Below are positions 1 through 6,749 of a DNA stretch of 7,427 bases, one piece after another. Numbering within the stretch: the stretch's first letter is position 1; each line of letters starts with the position of its first letter. This DNA is from Oceanospirillaceae bacterium UBA2001 (GTDB lineage Bacteria; Pseudomonadota; Gammaproteobacteria; Pseudomonadales; Balneatricaceae). The notes under the pieces were generated by a model that was not told the DNA's origin, searched no databases, and saw only the letters and a list, made by a program, of their open reading frames with translations. A program made the position numbers and the translations under genes. The DNA is taken from NCBI GenBank assembly GCA_002335115.1, contig DDCR01000010.1, positions 1-7,427 on the forward strand, given 5' to 3'.

Positions 1-599
1 CCCTGACTCTTTTTGCTTTTAGTAGTGAAAATTGGCGCAGGCCTGCCCTTGAAGTGAAAGCGTTGATGGACCTGTTTGTGTTCGTATTAAAGCGCGAAGT
101 CAATAAGTTACATGACAATAATATTCGTTTACGTATTATTGGTGATGTCGCTGGGCTGAGCCCTGAACTGCAAAAGCTGATAGCGGCTGCTGAAACCAAA
201 ACACGATCTAATACTGGGTTGCAGTTATCTATTGCCGCTAACTATGGAGGTCGTTGGGATATTCTAGAAGCGGCTAAAAAAATGTCCATAGAGCTCCAGC
301 AGACAGGCCACACCCCAGACAGCATATGTGAGGGTGATTTTGCTAAGTATCTGTGTTTGGGGGACTTACCAGCTATTGACTTATGCATCCGCACTAGTGG
401 AGAGCAGCGCATCAGTAATTTTTTGCTTTGGCAAATGGCCTATGCAGAATTGGTGTTTGTTGATACGCTCTGGCCAGAATTTAAACATCAAAAAATGGTA
501 GATACTTTGGTTCAATTTGGTCAGAGACAAAGAAGATTTGGCCAAACAGATGGGCAATTAGTGCAACAAGAATCAAATGTTTCACCAAGAATAGGCTAA
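1..599 (+). CDS. uppS: Undecaprenyl diphosphate synthase (cis-prenyltransferase), 5' truncated by the window edge
   Basis: UppS condenses eight isopentenyl diphosphates onto farnesyl diphosphate to make C55 undecaprenyl diphosphate, the precursor of the lipid carrier for peptidoglycan and O-antigen. The reading frame is open from base 3, and 198 codons are visible up to TAA at 597-599. The fragment opens with LTLFAFSSENWRRP, which matches the family block at about residues 65-78 of the E. coli enzyme (253 aa). So about 64 N-terminal residues, including the catalytic Asp of the DGNGRW motif, lie outside the window. Also visible are NTGLQLSIAANYGGRWDI and the diphosphate-binding RTSGEQRISNFLLWQMAYAE (from base 390), which holds the family's conserved Arg, Arg, Ser and Glu. 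The GTG at 54 is internal to the gene and not its start, because the conserved SSENW block lies upstream of it. cdsA follows after 28 nt, the usual gammaproteobacterial order. Confidence 0.97.
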   Translation, partial: LTLFAFSSENWRRPALEVKALMDLFVFVLKREVNKLHDNNIRLRIIGDVAGLSPELQKLIAAAETKTRSNTGLQLSIAANYGGRWDILEAAKKMSIELQQTGHTPDSICEGDFAKYLCLGDLPAIDLCIRTSGEQRISNFLLWQMAYAELVFVDTLWPEFKHQKMVDTLVQFGQRQRRFGQTDGQLVQQESNVSPRIG

Positions 600-627
600 T
601 CCCTTTGATCCAATATAAAATAATAAT

Positions 628-1437
628 ATGCTGAAATCTAGAATTGCTACCGCTTTGATTATTGCGCCACTTACATTAGCAGCGGTATTCTTTTTATCCC
701 CTCAAGCGTTTGCTTCATTTATGGCCCTTATCGTGCTGATCGCGGCTTGGGAATGGACGGCAATGATGCGACTGGTGAGCCGAACCCAGCGCACAGTTTA
801 TATTTTGGCAGTTCTATTTGCTATTGTGGTGGTGCAGAAAACCCTACCTTACGTCGAATGGGCGATTTTTTTTGTTGCGTCTGTTTGGTGGCTAATTGCG
901 ACTATGTTAGTCATGCTTTACCCCAGAGCTTCTGCGCTCTGGTGTGGGCGCGTAAGCAAGGGTGTGGTTGGCTTCTTGGTACTGGTGCCAACATGGGCTG
1001 CGATGGTCTATATTCGCGAATTGACCCAAGGCCCTTGGCTGATTGTTTATATGTTTTTGTTGGTATGGGGCGCAGATACGGGGGCTTATTTTGCGGGCAA
1101 GCGATTTGGTAAACGCAAACTTATGCCCCGTGTCAGTCCTGCTAAATCGTGGGCGGGCGTTGGTGGGGCCGCTGTGACCGTCCTTTTGGTCACTATGACG
1201 ACCCAGCAACACCTTCACTTTTCCCAAAACCTATCCTTTGGTATTTATATCCTAGCCTTAGTGCTGTTGTTTGTCTCTGTAGTTGGGGATTTAACTGAAA
1301 GCATGTTTAAGCGCCAATGTGGCATTAAAGATAGTGGTTCAATATTGCCAGGGCATGGTGGAATTATGGATCGTATTGATAGCTTAACAGCGGCGGCGCC
1401 AGTGTTTGCCTTGTGTCTTATTTTTTTTGATAAATAG
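628..1437 (+). CDS. cdsA: Phosphatidate cytidylyltransferase (CDP-diglyceride synthase)
   Basis: CdsA is an inner-membrane enzyme that converts phosphatidic acid and CTP to CDP-diacylglycerol, the branch-point precursor of the major phospholipids. The 269-aa product (E. coli 285 aa) is mostly hydrophobic, with roughly eight membrane segments, for example about residues 9-29, 56-70, 74-97, 112-130, 178-192, 203-221 and 253-266. The family signature lies at residues 225-251: it starts SMFKRQCGIKDSG and ends PGHGGIMDRID, with the metal- and CTP-binding acidic residues intact. WGADTGAYFAGKRFGK (about 147-162) and SPAKSWAG (170-177) are the other conserved blocks. The last usually reads SPxKTWxG, a minor variation. 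The ATG start is fixed by an in-frame TAA at 616-618 and by the MLKSRI N-terminus, which resembles E. coli MLKYRL. No convincing Shine-Dalgarno precedes it. rseP begins 14 nt downstream. Confidence 0.97.
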   Translation: MLKSRIATALIIAPLTLAAVFFLSPQAFASFMALIVLIAAWEWTAMMRLVSRTQRTVYILAVLFAIVVVQKTLPYVEWAIFFVASVWWLIATMLVMLYPRASALWCGRVSKGVVGFLVLVPTWAAMVYIRELTQGPWLIVYMFLLVWGADTGAYFAGKRFGKRKLMPRVSPAKSWAGVGGAAVTVLLVTMTTQQHLHFSQNLSFGIYILALVLLFVSVVGDLTESMFKRQCGIKDSGSILPGHGGIMDRIDSLTAAAPVFALCLIFFDK

Positions 1438-1451
1438 GGTTTGATCATATA

Positions 1452-2846
1452 ATGGCAATAACTATTTTAACAACTCTCTTTGCTTTAGCGGTGCTTGTGA
1501 CTGTGCATGAAGCGGGTCATTACTTTGTGGCACGATGGTGTGGCGTAAAAGTCATCCGTTTTTCTGTCGGATTTGGACGCCCTATCCTTAGAAAACTAGG
1601 TAAAGATGGTACTGAATATGTATTTGCATGGCTGCCCTTAGGAGGCTATGTGCGTATGTTAGACTCGCGCAATGATGAGGTAGATGCAAGGCATCTGAGT
1701 AGCGCCTTCGATCAGAAATCACCCTGGCAGCGCATTGCGATTGTAGTTGCGGGGCCTCTAGTGAATCTGATATTTGCTGGATTGCTTTATGCTCTTGTGC
1801 ACGTGGTGGGTACCCCTCAGTTGATCCCTGTGGCTGTGGCCATTGATAAAGGGGAGCTTGGCTTTGAATTGCCGCAACGCATTATAGCTATTGATGGTCA
1901 TGCAACTCCCACATGGGAGGCTGTTAATATTGCCCTTGCTAAACGCATCGGTGAAACAGCCAGTATCAGGCTATCCATCCAGGCACTTGATGAGCAGGTA
2001 TTGCAAGAACAAGCCCTTTTGGTTAATCAATTGGATACACTACCAGTTTTAGACAGCCAGGAAGAGCGTTTCTTTGCAGTAACACAGTGGATGTCAGCTT
2101 CTGTGCAAGTGAGTCCTTTGGGCCAGTTGGGTTTAAAGCCTTGGCGGCCAGATGTACCAGTGTTGCTCAACCATATTGTCCCTCTAGGAGCTGCAGAGAT
2201 AGCGGGTTTAAAGTTAGGTGACACGATACTAGCGCTCAATAACCAACCTATGGTGGGTTACAACGAGTTTGTTGAATTTATTCAAGGCCATGCAGACATG
2301 CGCGTTATGGTAACCCTTGAACGATCGTCGCAGCGTCTAGAAGTGCCCGTCCAGCTGGGATCTTATGTTAACGAGGTGGGCAAGCGTGTCGGCCGAATCG
2401 GTATTGGTGTGACGGCTATTGAGTGGCCCCAGTCTATGCGCTTTCAACAGCAACTGGGTGTGTTTGATGGCTTGGTTGCGGGTGGTCAGCAGGCCTTGGA
2501 AATGGCCGCCTTGACCCTAAGTTTTTTAGGCCGCATGGTTCAAGGTCTTGTTTCTATTGAGCATTTAAGTGGGCCCATTAGTATTGCTAAAATTGCTGGA
2601 GCCTCGGCGGAATCTGGTGTTATTGCCTTTATTAGCTTCATGGCTTATTTGAGTGTCAGTTTAGGTGTACTAAACCTATTGCCAGTTCCTATGCTGGATG
2701 GCGGACATTTGTTATATTACCTTGTAGAAGTCGTCACGGGTCGTAAAGTGCCTGAAAATATCCAAGCGATCGGTTTACGGATTGGTATGGCGTTAGTGTT
2801 TAGCATTATGATTATCGCAGTGGCTAATGATCTGATGCGACTTTAA
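1452..2846 (+). CDS. rseP: Intramembrane site-2 zinc metalloprotease RseP (sigma-E pathway)
   Basis: RseP cuts the membrane-embedded anti-sigma factor RseA/MucA after DegS/AlgW-type cleavage, releasing sigma-E; it also clears remnant signal peptides. The 464-aa product (E. coli 450) has the zinc motif HEAGH at residues 19-23 (His19, Glu20, His23) in the first membrane helix. The third zinc ligand lies in NLLPVPMLDGGHL, with Asn408 and Asp416 spaced as in E. coli Asn394/Asp402. Other conserved blocks are FSVGFGRP (37-44), LPLGGYVRMLD (61-71), GPLVN (101-105) and LSGPISIAK (372-380). Two periplasmic PDZ domains are expected. The second (about 222-302) has a recognisable AGLKLGDTILALNNQP core. 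The first (about 117-200) is short and degenerate. Membrane segments are about 2-24, 94-120, 385-410 and 440-460. Its position just before bamA links envelope-stress signalling to barrel assembly. No dxr lies between this gene and cdsA. Confidence 0.97.
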   Translation: MAITILTTLFALAVLVTVHEAGHYFVARWCGVKVIRFSVGFGRPILRKLGKDGTEYVFAWLPLGGYVRMLDSRNDEVDARHLSSAFDQKSPWQRIAIVVAGPLVNLIFAGLLYALVHVVGTPQLIPVAVAIDKGELGFELPQRIIAIDGHATPTWEAVNIALAKRIGETASIRLSIQALDEQVLQEQALLVNQLDTLPVLDSQEERFFAVTQWMSASVQVSPLGQLGLKPWRPDVPVLLNHIVPLGAAEIAGLKLGDTILALNNQPMVGYNEFVEFIQGHADMRVMVTLERSSQRLEVPVQLGSYVNEVGKRVGRIGIGVTAIEWPQSMRFQQQLGVFDGLVAGGQQALEMAALTLSFLGRMVQGLVSIEHLSGPISIAKIAGASAESGVIAFISFMAYLSVSLGVLNLLPVPMLDGGHLLYYLVEVVTGRKVPENIQAIGLRIGMALVFSIMIIAVANDLMRL

Positions 2847-2869
2847 TCTTATTTTAGGTTAGTAGAAAT

Positions 2870-5152
2870 ATGAAAAAAATAATTTTAGGTGTGTTGTTAA
2901 GCTGCACGTTGATGGCTTCACATGTGGCCTTGGCTTTGGGCTTCACCATCGAAGACATCCGCATTGAAGGCTTACAGAGGCTTTCGTCAAGCCAAGCTTT
3001 TGCAGAATTGCCTTTAAAAGTGGGTGATACCGCAGATGAGCGCACCCTTGCTTATGCCACTCGAACGTTATTTAAAAGTGGCTTTTTTGAAGATATTCGG
3101 TTGGAGCAAGAAGGTAATTTATTGTTGGTAGTTGTGCAAGAGCGCCCAGCCATTGGTTTTATTGGTCTTAAAGGTAATTCAATTATTAAAACTGAAGACC
3201 TTCGCTTAGGCCTAGGTGCTGCAGGGCTGAAGGAAGGAGAGATATTCAAACGCGCTACCTTGGCTCAGATAGAGTTAGAGCTCGAGCGGCAATATAACCG
3301 CCAAGGAAGATACGCTGTGTTAGTGGAGTCTGTGGTCAAGGACTTAGGTGAAAATCGTGTTTCCATTGATGTTAAAGTTAATGAAGGCGTCACCTCTTCA
3401 ATTGGCTACATTAATATTATTGGCAATCACAGTGTTGCTGATGATCAGTTAATCGATCTAATGAGCCTACAAACCCCTGGCTTTTGGACGTTATTTACAA
3501 AGGATGATCAGTATTCCCGCGAAAAACTGACGGCAGACCTAGAAAATATCCGTTCTTATTACTTAAATAAAGGCTACGTTCTGTTTAATATTGAATCCAC
3601 CCAAGTGGCGATTTCTGAAGATAAAGCGGATGTTTTTATTACCATCAACGTCACTGAGGGCGCTCAATATAATATAGGCAAACTAAGTTTGGCAGGCCAA
3701 TATGATATTGAAGAAGCACAGATATGGCCCCTTATTAATGCCGACTCGGGTCAAATATTTTCTCGGGAAAGGCTAATTGATGCTGCAGCAGACGTGCGTC
3801 AATTATTTGGAGATAATGGATTTGCCTTTGCCGATGTCGAACCCGTTCCTCTAGTCAATGAAGCAGACAAAACGGTTGACGTCCAGTATCAGATTAGATC
3901 GGGCAAACGCACCTATGTGCGCCGCATCAATTTCCGTGGTAATACTCGCACCAGTGATGACGTTTTGCGCCGTGAGATGCGGCAGATGGAAGGTGGTGTG
4001 GCTTCTATGGCAGATATCACAGCATCAAAATTACGTCTTCAACGCTTAGGTTTCTTCAATAATATAGCCGTAGAAACAGTGCCTGTATCAGGTACTGATG
4101 ACCAGTTAGATGTAGACTTTGAAGTCGAAGAAGGACTGACTGCAGATTGGTCTATCATGCTAGGATACAGTGATGGCGAAGGCGCTTTCTTTGGTGGTTC
4201 AGTGAATCAAAATAACTTTTTGGGCACGGGCAATAAGATGGAAGCATCTTTTACATCAAGTAGCAGCACCGATTCCTATAAATTTAGCTACCTTAATCCG
4301 TATTACACTGTGGATGGTGTTAGTAGAGGTGCTGATGTGTACTATACCAAGCGAGACTTTTCCAAAGTTGATGTGAGTAACTTCGCCACAGATACGATAG
4401 GTTTTGATATGCGTTTTGGGTACCCAATTAACGATCACACTCGTTTGGACTTTAAGTTGGGATATCAGCGTATTGACTTAGAGCTAGGCACAGCTGCTGC
4501 CTCCGAGGCGACCGCTTTTGTAGCAGCAGAGGGAAAGCAGTATAAGCAATTTAAAACCTCAGTAAATTGGAACAACAATACATTAAATGACTTTTGGTAC
4601 CCAACAAACGGCTCCTCACACGGGGTTAACCTAGACTTGGCCTTGCCCAACAGTGACTTGAACTTTTATCAACTGAGTTATAATTATCGTAACTTTGTAC
4701 CTATGAATTACACAGAAACTCTTGTCTTTTCCACAGGGGCTCGACTGGGCGTTATTGGTGCCTATGGCTCTACTAGCACGACCCCCTTCTTTGCCAACTA
4801 CTTTGCCGGTGGTTTCGGCAGTGTGCGTGGTTTTTCTAATAACGCTTTAGGTCCTAAAAGTGCCTCGAATGGCAAGCCATTGGGTGGCCAATTGCTTACC
4901 ACCGCCTCTGCAGAGTTAATTTTTCCACTGTTCAATGATAATCCATCAGTACGTACATCATTGTTTGTTGATGTAGGTAACGTCCATACAACTGGGGAAT
5001 TCTCAGCAGCCGATCTAAGATCTGCTGGTGGTCTAAACCTAGCGTGGCTGACGCCAGTGGGACCCTTAACCTTAGTTGTGGCAACTCCGTTAAAACAAAA
5101 AACAGGTGACTTAACACAGTCAACGCATATTACATTAGGTCGCTCGTTCTAA
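2870..5152 (+). CDS. bamA: Outer-membrane protein assembly factor BamA (Omp85 family)
   Basis: BamA is the essential core of the BAM complex, which folds and inserts beta-barrel proteins into the outer membrane. The 760-aa precursor (E. coli 810) starts with a Lys-rich n-region and a hydrophobic core. Signal peptidase I cleavage is likely after ALA at residues 20-22. Five POTRA domains follow at about 25-93, 94-174, 177-264, 267-345 and 348-423. POTRA5 carries the conserved VLRREMRQMEG (365-375). The 16-strand barrel spans about 425-760, with NNFLGTGN (448-455), NPYYTVDGVS (476-485) and the loop-6 hallmark SVRGF (651-655). It ends in an aromatic-terminal beta-signal, HITLGRSF. The barrel is shorter than in E. 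coli mainly because loop 6 lacks the long insert after GPK. An AGGT at 2856-2859 lies 10 nt before the ATG. Its neighbours rseP and skp serve the same assembly and stress pathway. Confidence 0.98.
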   Translation: MKKIILGVLLSCTLMASHVALALGFTIEDIRIEGLQRLSSSQAFAELPLKVGDTADERTLAYATRTLFKSGFFEDIRLEQEGNLLLVVVQERPAIGFIGLKGNSIIKTEDLRLGLGAAGLKEGEIFKRATLAQIELELERQYNRQGRYAVLVESVVKDLGENRVSIDVKVNEGVTSSIGYINIIGNHSVADDQLIDLMSLQTPGFWTLFTKDDQYSREKLTADLENIRSYYLNKGYVLFNIESTQVAISEDKADVFITINVTEGAQYNIGKLSLAGQYDIEEAQIWPLINADSGQIFSRERLIDAAADVRQLFGDNGFAFADVEPVPLVNEADKTVDVQYQIRSGKRTYVRRINFRGNTRTSDDVLRREMRQMEGGVASMADITASKLRLQRLGFFNNIAVETVPVSGTDDQLDVDFEVEEGLTADWSIMLGYSDGEGAFFGGSVNQNNFLGTGNKMEASFTSSSSTDSYKFSYLNPYYTVDGVSRGADVYYTKRDFSKVDVSNFATDTIGFDMRFGYPINDHTRLDFKLGYQRIDLELGTAAASEATAFVAAEGKQYKQFKTSVNWNNNTLNDFWYPTNGSSHGVNLDLALPNSDLNFYQLSYNYRNFVPMNYTETLVFSTGARLGVIGAYGSTSTTPFFANYFAGGFGSVRGFSNNALGPKSASNGKPLGGQLLTTASAELIFPLFNDNPSVRTSLFVDVGNVHTTGEFSAADLRSAGGLNLAWLTPVGPLTLVVATPLKQKTGDLTQSTHITLGRSF

Positions 5153-5174
5153 CCCAGCCTCACAAGGAATAATA

Positions 5175-5687
5175 ATGAATAAAGTGAAGTTAATTTTCAA
5201 TACTGTGGCCTTTGTCCTCTGCTTGAGTTTGCCACAATGGGTCTTAGCCAATGCTATTGTTGTGCTCAAAGTAGAACAGGCTATTTTTGCTACAGGAAAA
5301 GCCATCGCTTTAGGGAAAAGCCTGTCGGCAAAACTCGAACCTCAAGCGCTGCGCTTTGATACTATTGGCAAAAAATTGCAGGCCACACAGCAGCGTATGG
5401 TGGCTGACAAAGACCTAATGAGTAGTGATGAAGTGCAACAGCTTGAAGCAGATATTCAAACTTTAACCATCGAATTCCAGCAACTGCAACAGTACTTAAA
5501 AAACGCCAAAGCCCAAGCCGAGCAAGAATTCTTAGCGAGTATGCGTCCAGCTTTGGATAAGGTATTACGACAATTGATCAAAGCAAACAATATTTCTTTA
5601 ATTGTTAATGGCCAATCTGTGATCTACAACAGTGACGCGATTGATATTACTCCTAAGGTCGTTGAGCTACTGAATTTGGAGCCATAA
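5175..5687 (+). CDS. skp: Periplasmic outer-membrane-protein chaperone Skp/OmpH
   Basis: Skp is a trimeric periplasmic holdase that takes unfolded outer-membrane proteins from the Sec translocon to BamA. The 170-aa precursor (E. coli 161) has a signal peptide of about 25-27 residues, ending near WVLANA, with cleavage after Ala25 or Ala27. The mature start IVVLKVEQAI forms the first core strand. Residues about 50-130 are rich in Gln, Lys and Glu with helical heptad character, consistent with the coiled-coil tentacles. The segment NISLIVNGQSVIYNSDAIDI (139-158) followed by TPKVVELLN matches the family's C-terminal body, which typically reads LVLDxxAVLYxxxxLDITxKV. Skp sequences diverge widely, so this call rests on the signal peptide, the coiled coil, the C-terminal motif and the invariant bamA-skp-lpxD order. 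AAGGA at 5164-5168, 6 nt before the ATG, is a good ribosome binding site. Confidence 0.93.
   Translation: MNKVKLIFNTVAFVLCLSLPQWVLANAIVVLKVEQAIFATGKAIALGKSLSAKLEPQALRFDTIGKKLQATQQRMVADKDLMSSDEVQQLEADIQTLTIEFQQLQQYLKNAKAQAEQEFLASMRPALDKVLRQLIKANNISLIVNGQSVIYNSDAIDITPKVVELLNLEP
5678..5681 (+). promoter_or_regulatory. Shine-Dalgarno for lpxD, inside the end of skp
   Basis: GGAG lies 6 nt before the GTG at 5688, within the last codons of skp. It supports GTG as the lpxD start. The ribosome ending skp translation would sit on the lpxD initiation region, which suggests translational coupling (inferred). Confidence 0.7.
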
Positions 5688-6713
5688 GTGGATCAGTTAA
5701 CGTTAGGTGCTGTGGCCGAACTTATTGGCGCCAAATTAGAAGGTGACTCAAACCACCTTGTTTCTGGCTTAGCCACCTTGGCCTCTGCATTACCTCATCA
5801 AGTGAGCTTTTTGGCTAATATGAAGTATGCGCACCAGCTAGATTCGAGCCAAGCAGGAGCGGTTATTTTGCATGCCGATCAAGCTCAGCTGTTTTCTGGA
5901 CACTGCCTCGTTTTAGAAAACCCTTACTTGGGCTATGCAAAACTCTCACAATCTTTTGCGCCCATGCCTTATTATAGTGCCATTGATAAAACGGCCCAAG
6001 TCGACCCCACGGCTGTGCTTGGTCGTGGCGTTAATTTAGCGGCAGGCACTGTAATAGGACCCTATGTAAATCTAGGAAATCATGTTTCTATTGGTCCAAA
6101 CAGTGTGGTGGGGTCGCATTCTAAGATTGGAGAACACACTATCATTGCAGCTAACGTGGCCTTGTATCATGACATTGAGGTGGGTGCCCACTGCAGGATT
6201 CACAGCGGCGCAGTGATTGGCGCCGATGGGTTTGGTTTTGCTAAGGATGGCCCCGACTGGGTTAAGATCGCCCAATTAGGTGGTGTCATTATAGGTGATT
6301 ATGTTGAAGTGGGTGCTGGCACCACCATAGATCGTGGGGCTTTAGATAACACTATTATAGGCGATGGTGTTAAGCTAGATAACCAAGTACAAATTGCCCA
6401 TAATGTAGTGCTGGGTGATTACACTGCGATCGCAGGTTGCACTGCGATTGCGGGCAGTACAAAATTAGGCAAGCACTGCACCATAGCCGGTGCCTGCGGC
6501 ATTACTGGGCATTTAACCCTAGTGGATGGTGTGCATGTGACGGCCATGTCTTTAGTCACACATTCTATTACTGAGCCTGGGGCCTATTCATCGGGTACAG
6601 GGTTAGATAAGAATCAAAAATGGCGCCGCAACGCCACGCGTTTCAAGCAGCTTGACCAGATGGCCAAGCGCCTTAAACAACTCGAATTAGAAATTGTGCA
6701 GCTACGTAACTGA
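5688..6713 (+). CDS. lpxD: UDP-3-O-(3-hydroxyacyl)glucosamine N-acyltransferase LpxD
   Basis: LpxD catalyses the third step of lipid A synthesis, moving an (R)-3-hydroxyacyl chain from ACP to the 2-amino group of UDP-3-O-acylglucosamine in the cytoplasm. The product is 341 aa, the same as in E. coli. The N-terminal uridine-binding domain (about 1-100) contains SFLANMKY; Phe41 and Tyr47 have the spacing of the uracil-stacking pair known in this family. About 101-300 is a left-handed beta-helix of hexapeptide repeats. Hallmarks are GADGFGFA (178-185), TTIDRGALDNTIIG (212-225) and QIAHNV (235-240), where His238 corresponds to the catalytic base His239 of E. coli. A C-terminal helix rich in Lys, Gln and Leu ends the protein. 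The GTG start directly abuts the skp TAA (zero gap) and has GGAG 6 nt upstream; the resulting N-terminus matches family length. Confidence 0.97.
   Translation: MDQLTLGAVAELIGAKLEGDSNHLVSGLATLASALPHQVSFLANMKYAHQLDSSQAGAVILHADQAQLFSGHCLVLENPYLGYAKLSQSFAPMPYYSAIDKTAQVDPTAVLGRGVNLAAGTVIGPYVNLGNHVSIGPNSVVGSHSKIGEHTIIAANVALYHDIEVGAHCRIHSGAVIGADGFGFAKDGPDWVKIAQLGGVIIGDYVEVGAGTTIDRGALDNTIIGDGVKLDNQVQIAHNVVLGDYTAIAGCTAIAGSTKLGKHCTIAGACGITGHLTLVDGVHVTAMSLVTHSITEPGAYSSGTGLDKNQKWRRNATRFKQLDQMAKRLKQLELEIVQLRN
6423..6458 (+). repeat. Two tandem 18-bp units in lpxD encoding near-identical hexapeptide turns
   Basis: ACTGCGATCGCAGGTTGC (6423-6440) is followed at once by ACTGCGATTGCGGGCAGT (6441-6458). They match at 13 of 18 bases and encode TAIAGC and TAIAGS. 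The period equals one hexapeptide rung of the LpxD beta-helix, so similarity may reflect fold constraints, a recent unit copy, or both. Confidence 0.6.
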
Positions 6714-6749
6714 TCAATATCAAAAGCACTTCAAAAGGAATGTACAACC

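Noticed and set aside
907..1227. Minus-strand open frame of 106 codons opposite cdsA
   Set aside because: It lies antisense to a well-conserved gene, has no recognisable domain, and its composition looks like a mirrored coding frame. The other minus-strand frames and the +1 frame at 747-1112 were dismissed for the same reason.
1391..1437. Terminator-like T8 run at the end of cdsA
   Set aside because: No GC-rich inverted repeat precedes the T-run, it lies inside the gene, and rseP starts 14 nt after the stop.
4658..4684. Sigma-70-like pair TTGAAC and TATAAT inside bamA
   Set aside because: The spacer is only 15 nt, the site is inside coding sequence about 490 bp before skp, and A/T-rich codons readily create such pairs. 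Not listed as a promoter.
4996..5025. Possible sigma-E-type element upstream of skp: GGAATTC followed by TCTGC
   Set aside because: Sigma-E promoters are known near skp in E. coli, but the -35 deviates from GGAACTT at two positions, the -10 is imperfect and the spacing is about 18 nt. Too weak without transcript data.
5024..5031. E. coli Chi octamer GCTGGTGG in bamA
   Set aside because: One copy within codons can occur by chance, and the host's Chi sequence is unknown.
6426..6433. HIP1-like palindrome GCGATCGC in lpxD
   Set aside because: Single occurrence explained by the Ala-Ile-Ala codons of a hexapeptide rung.
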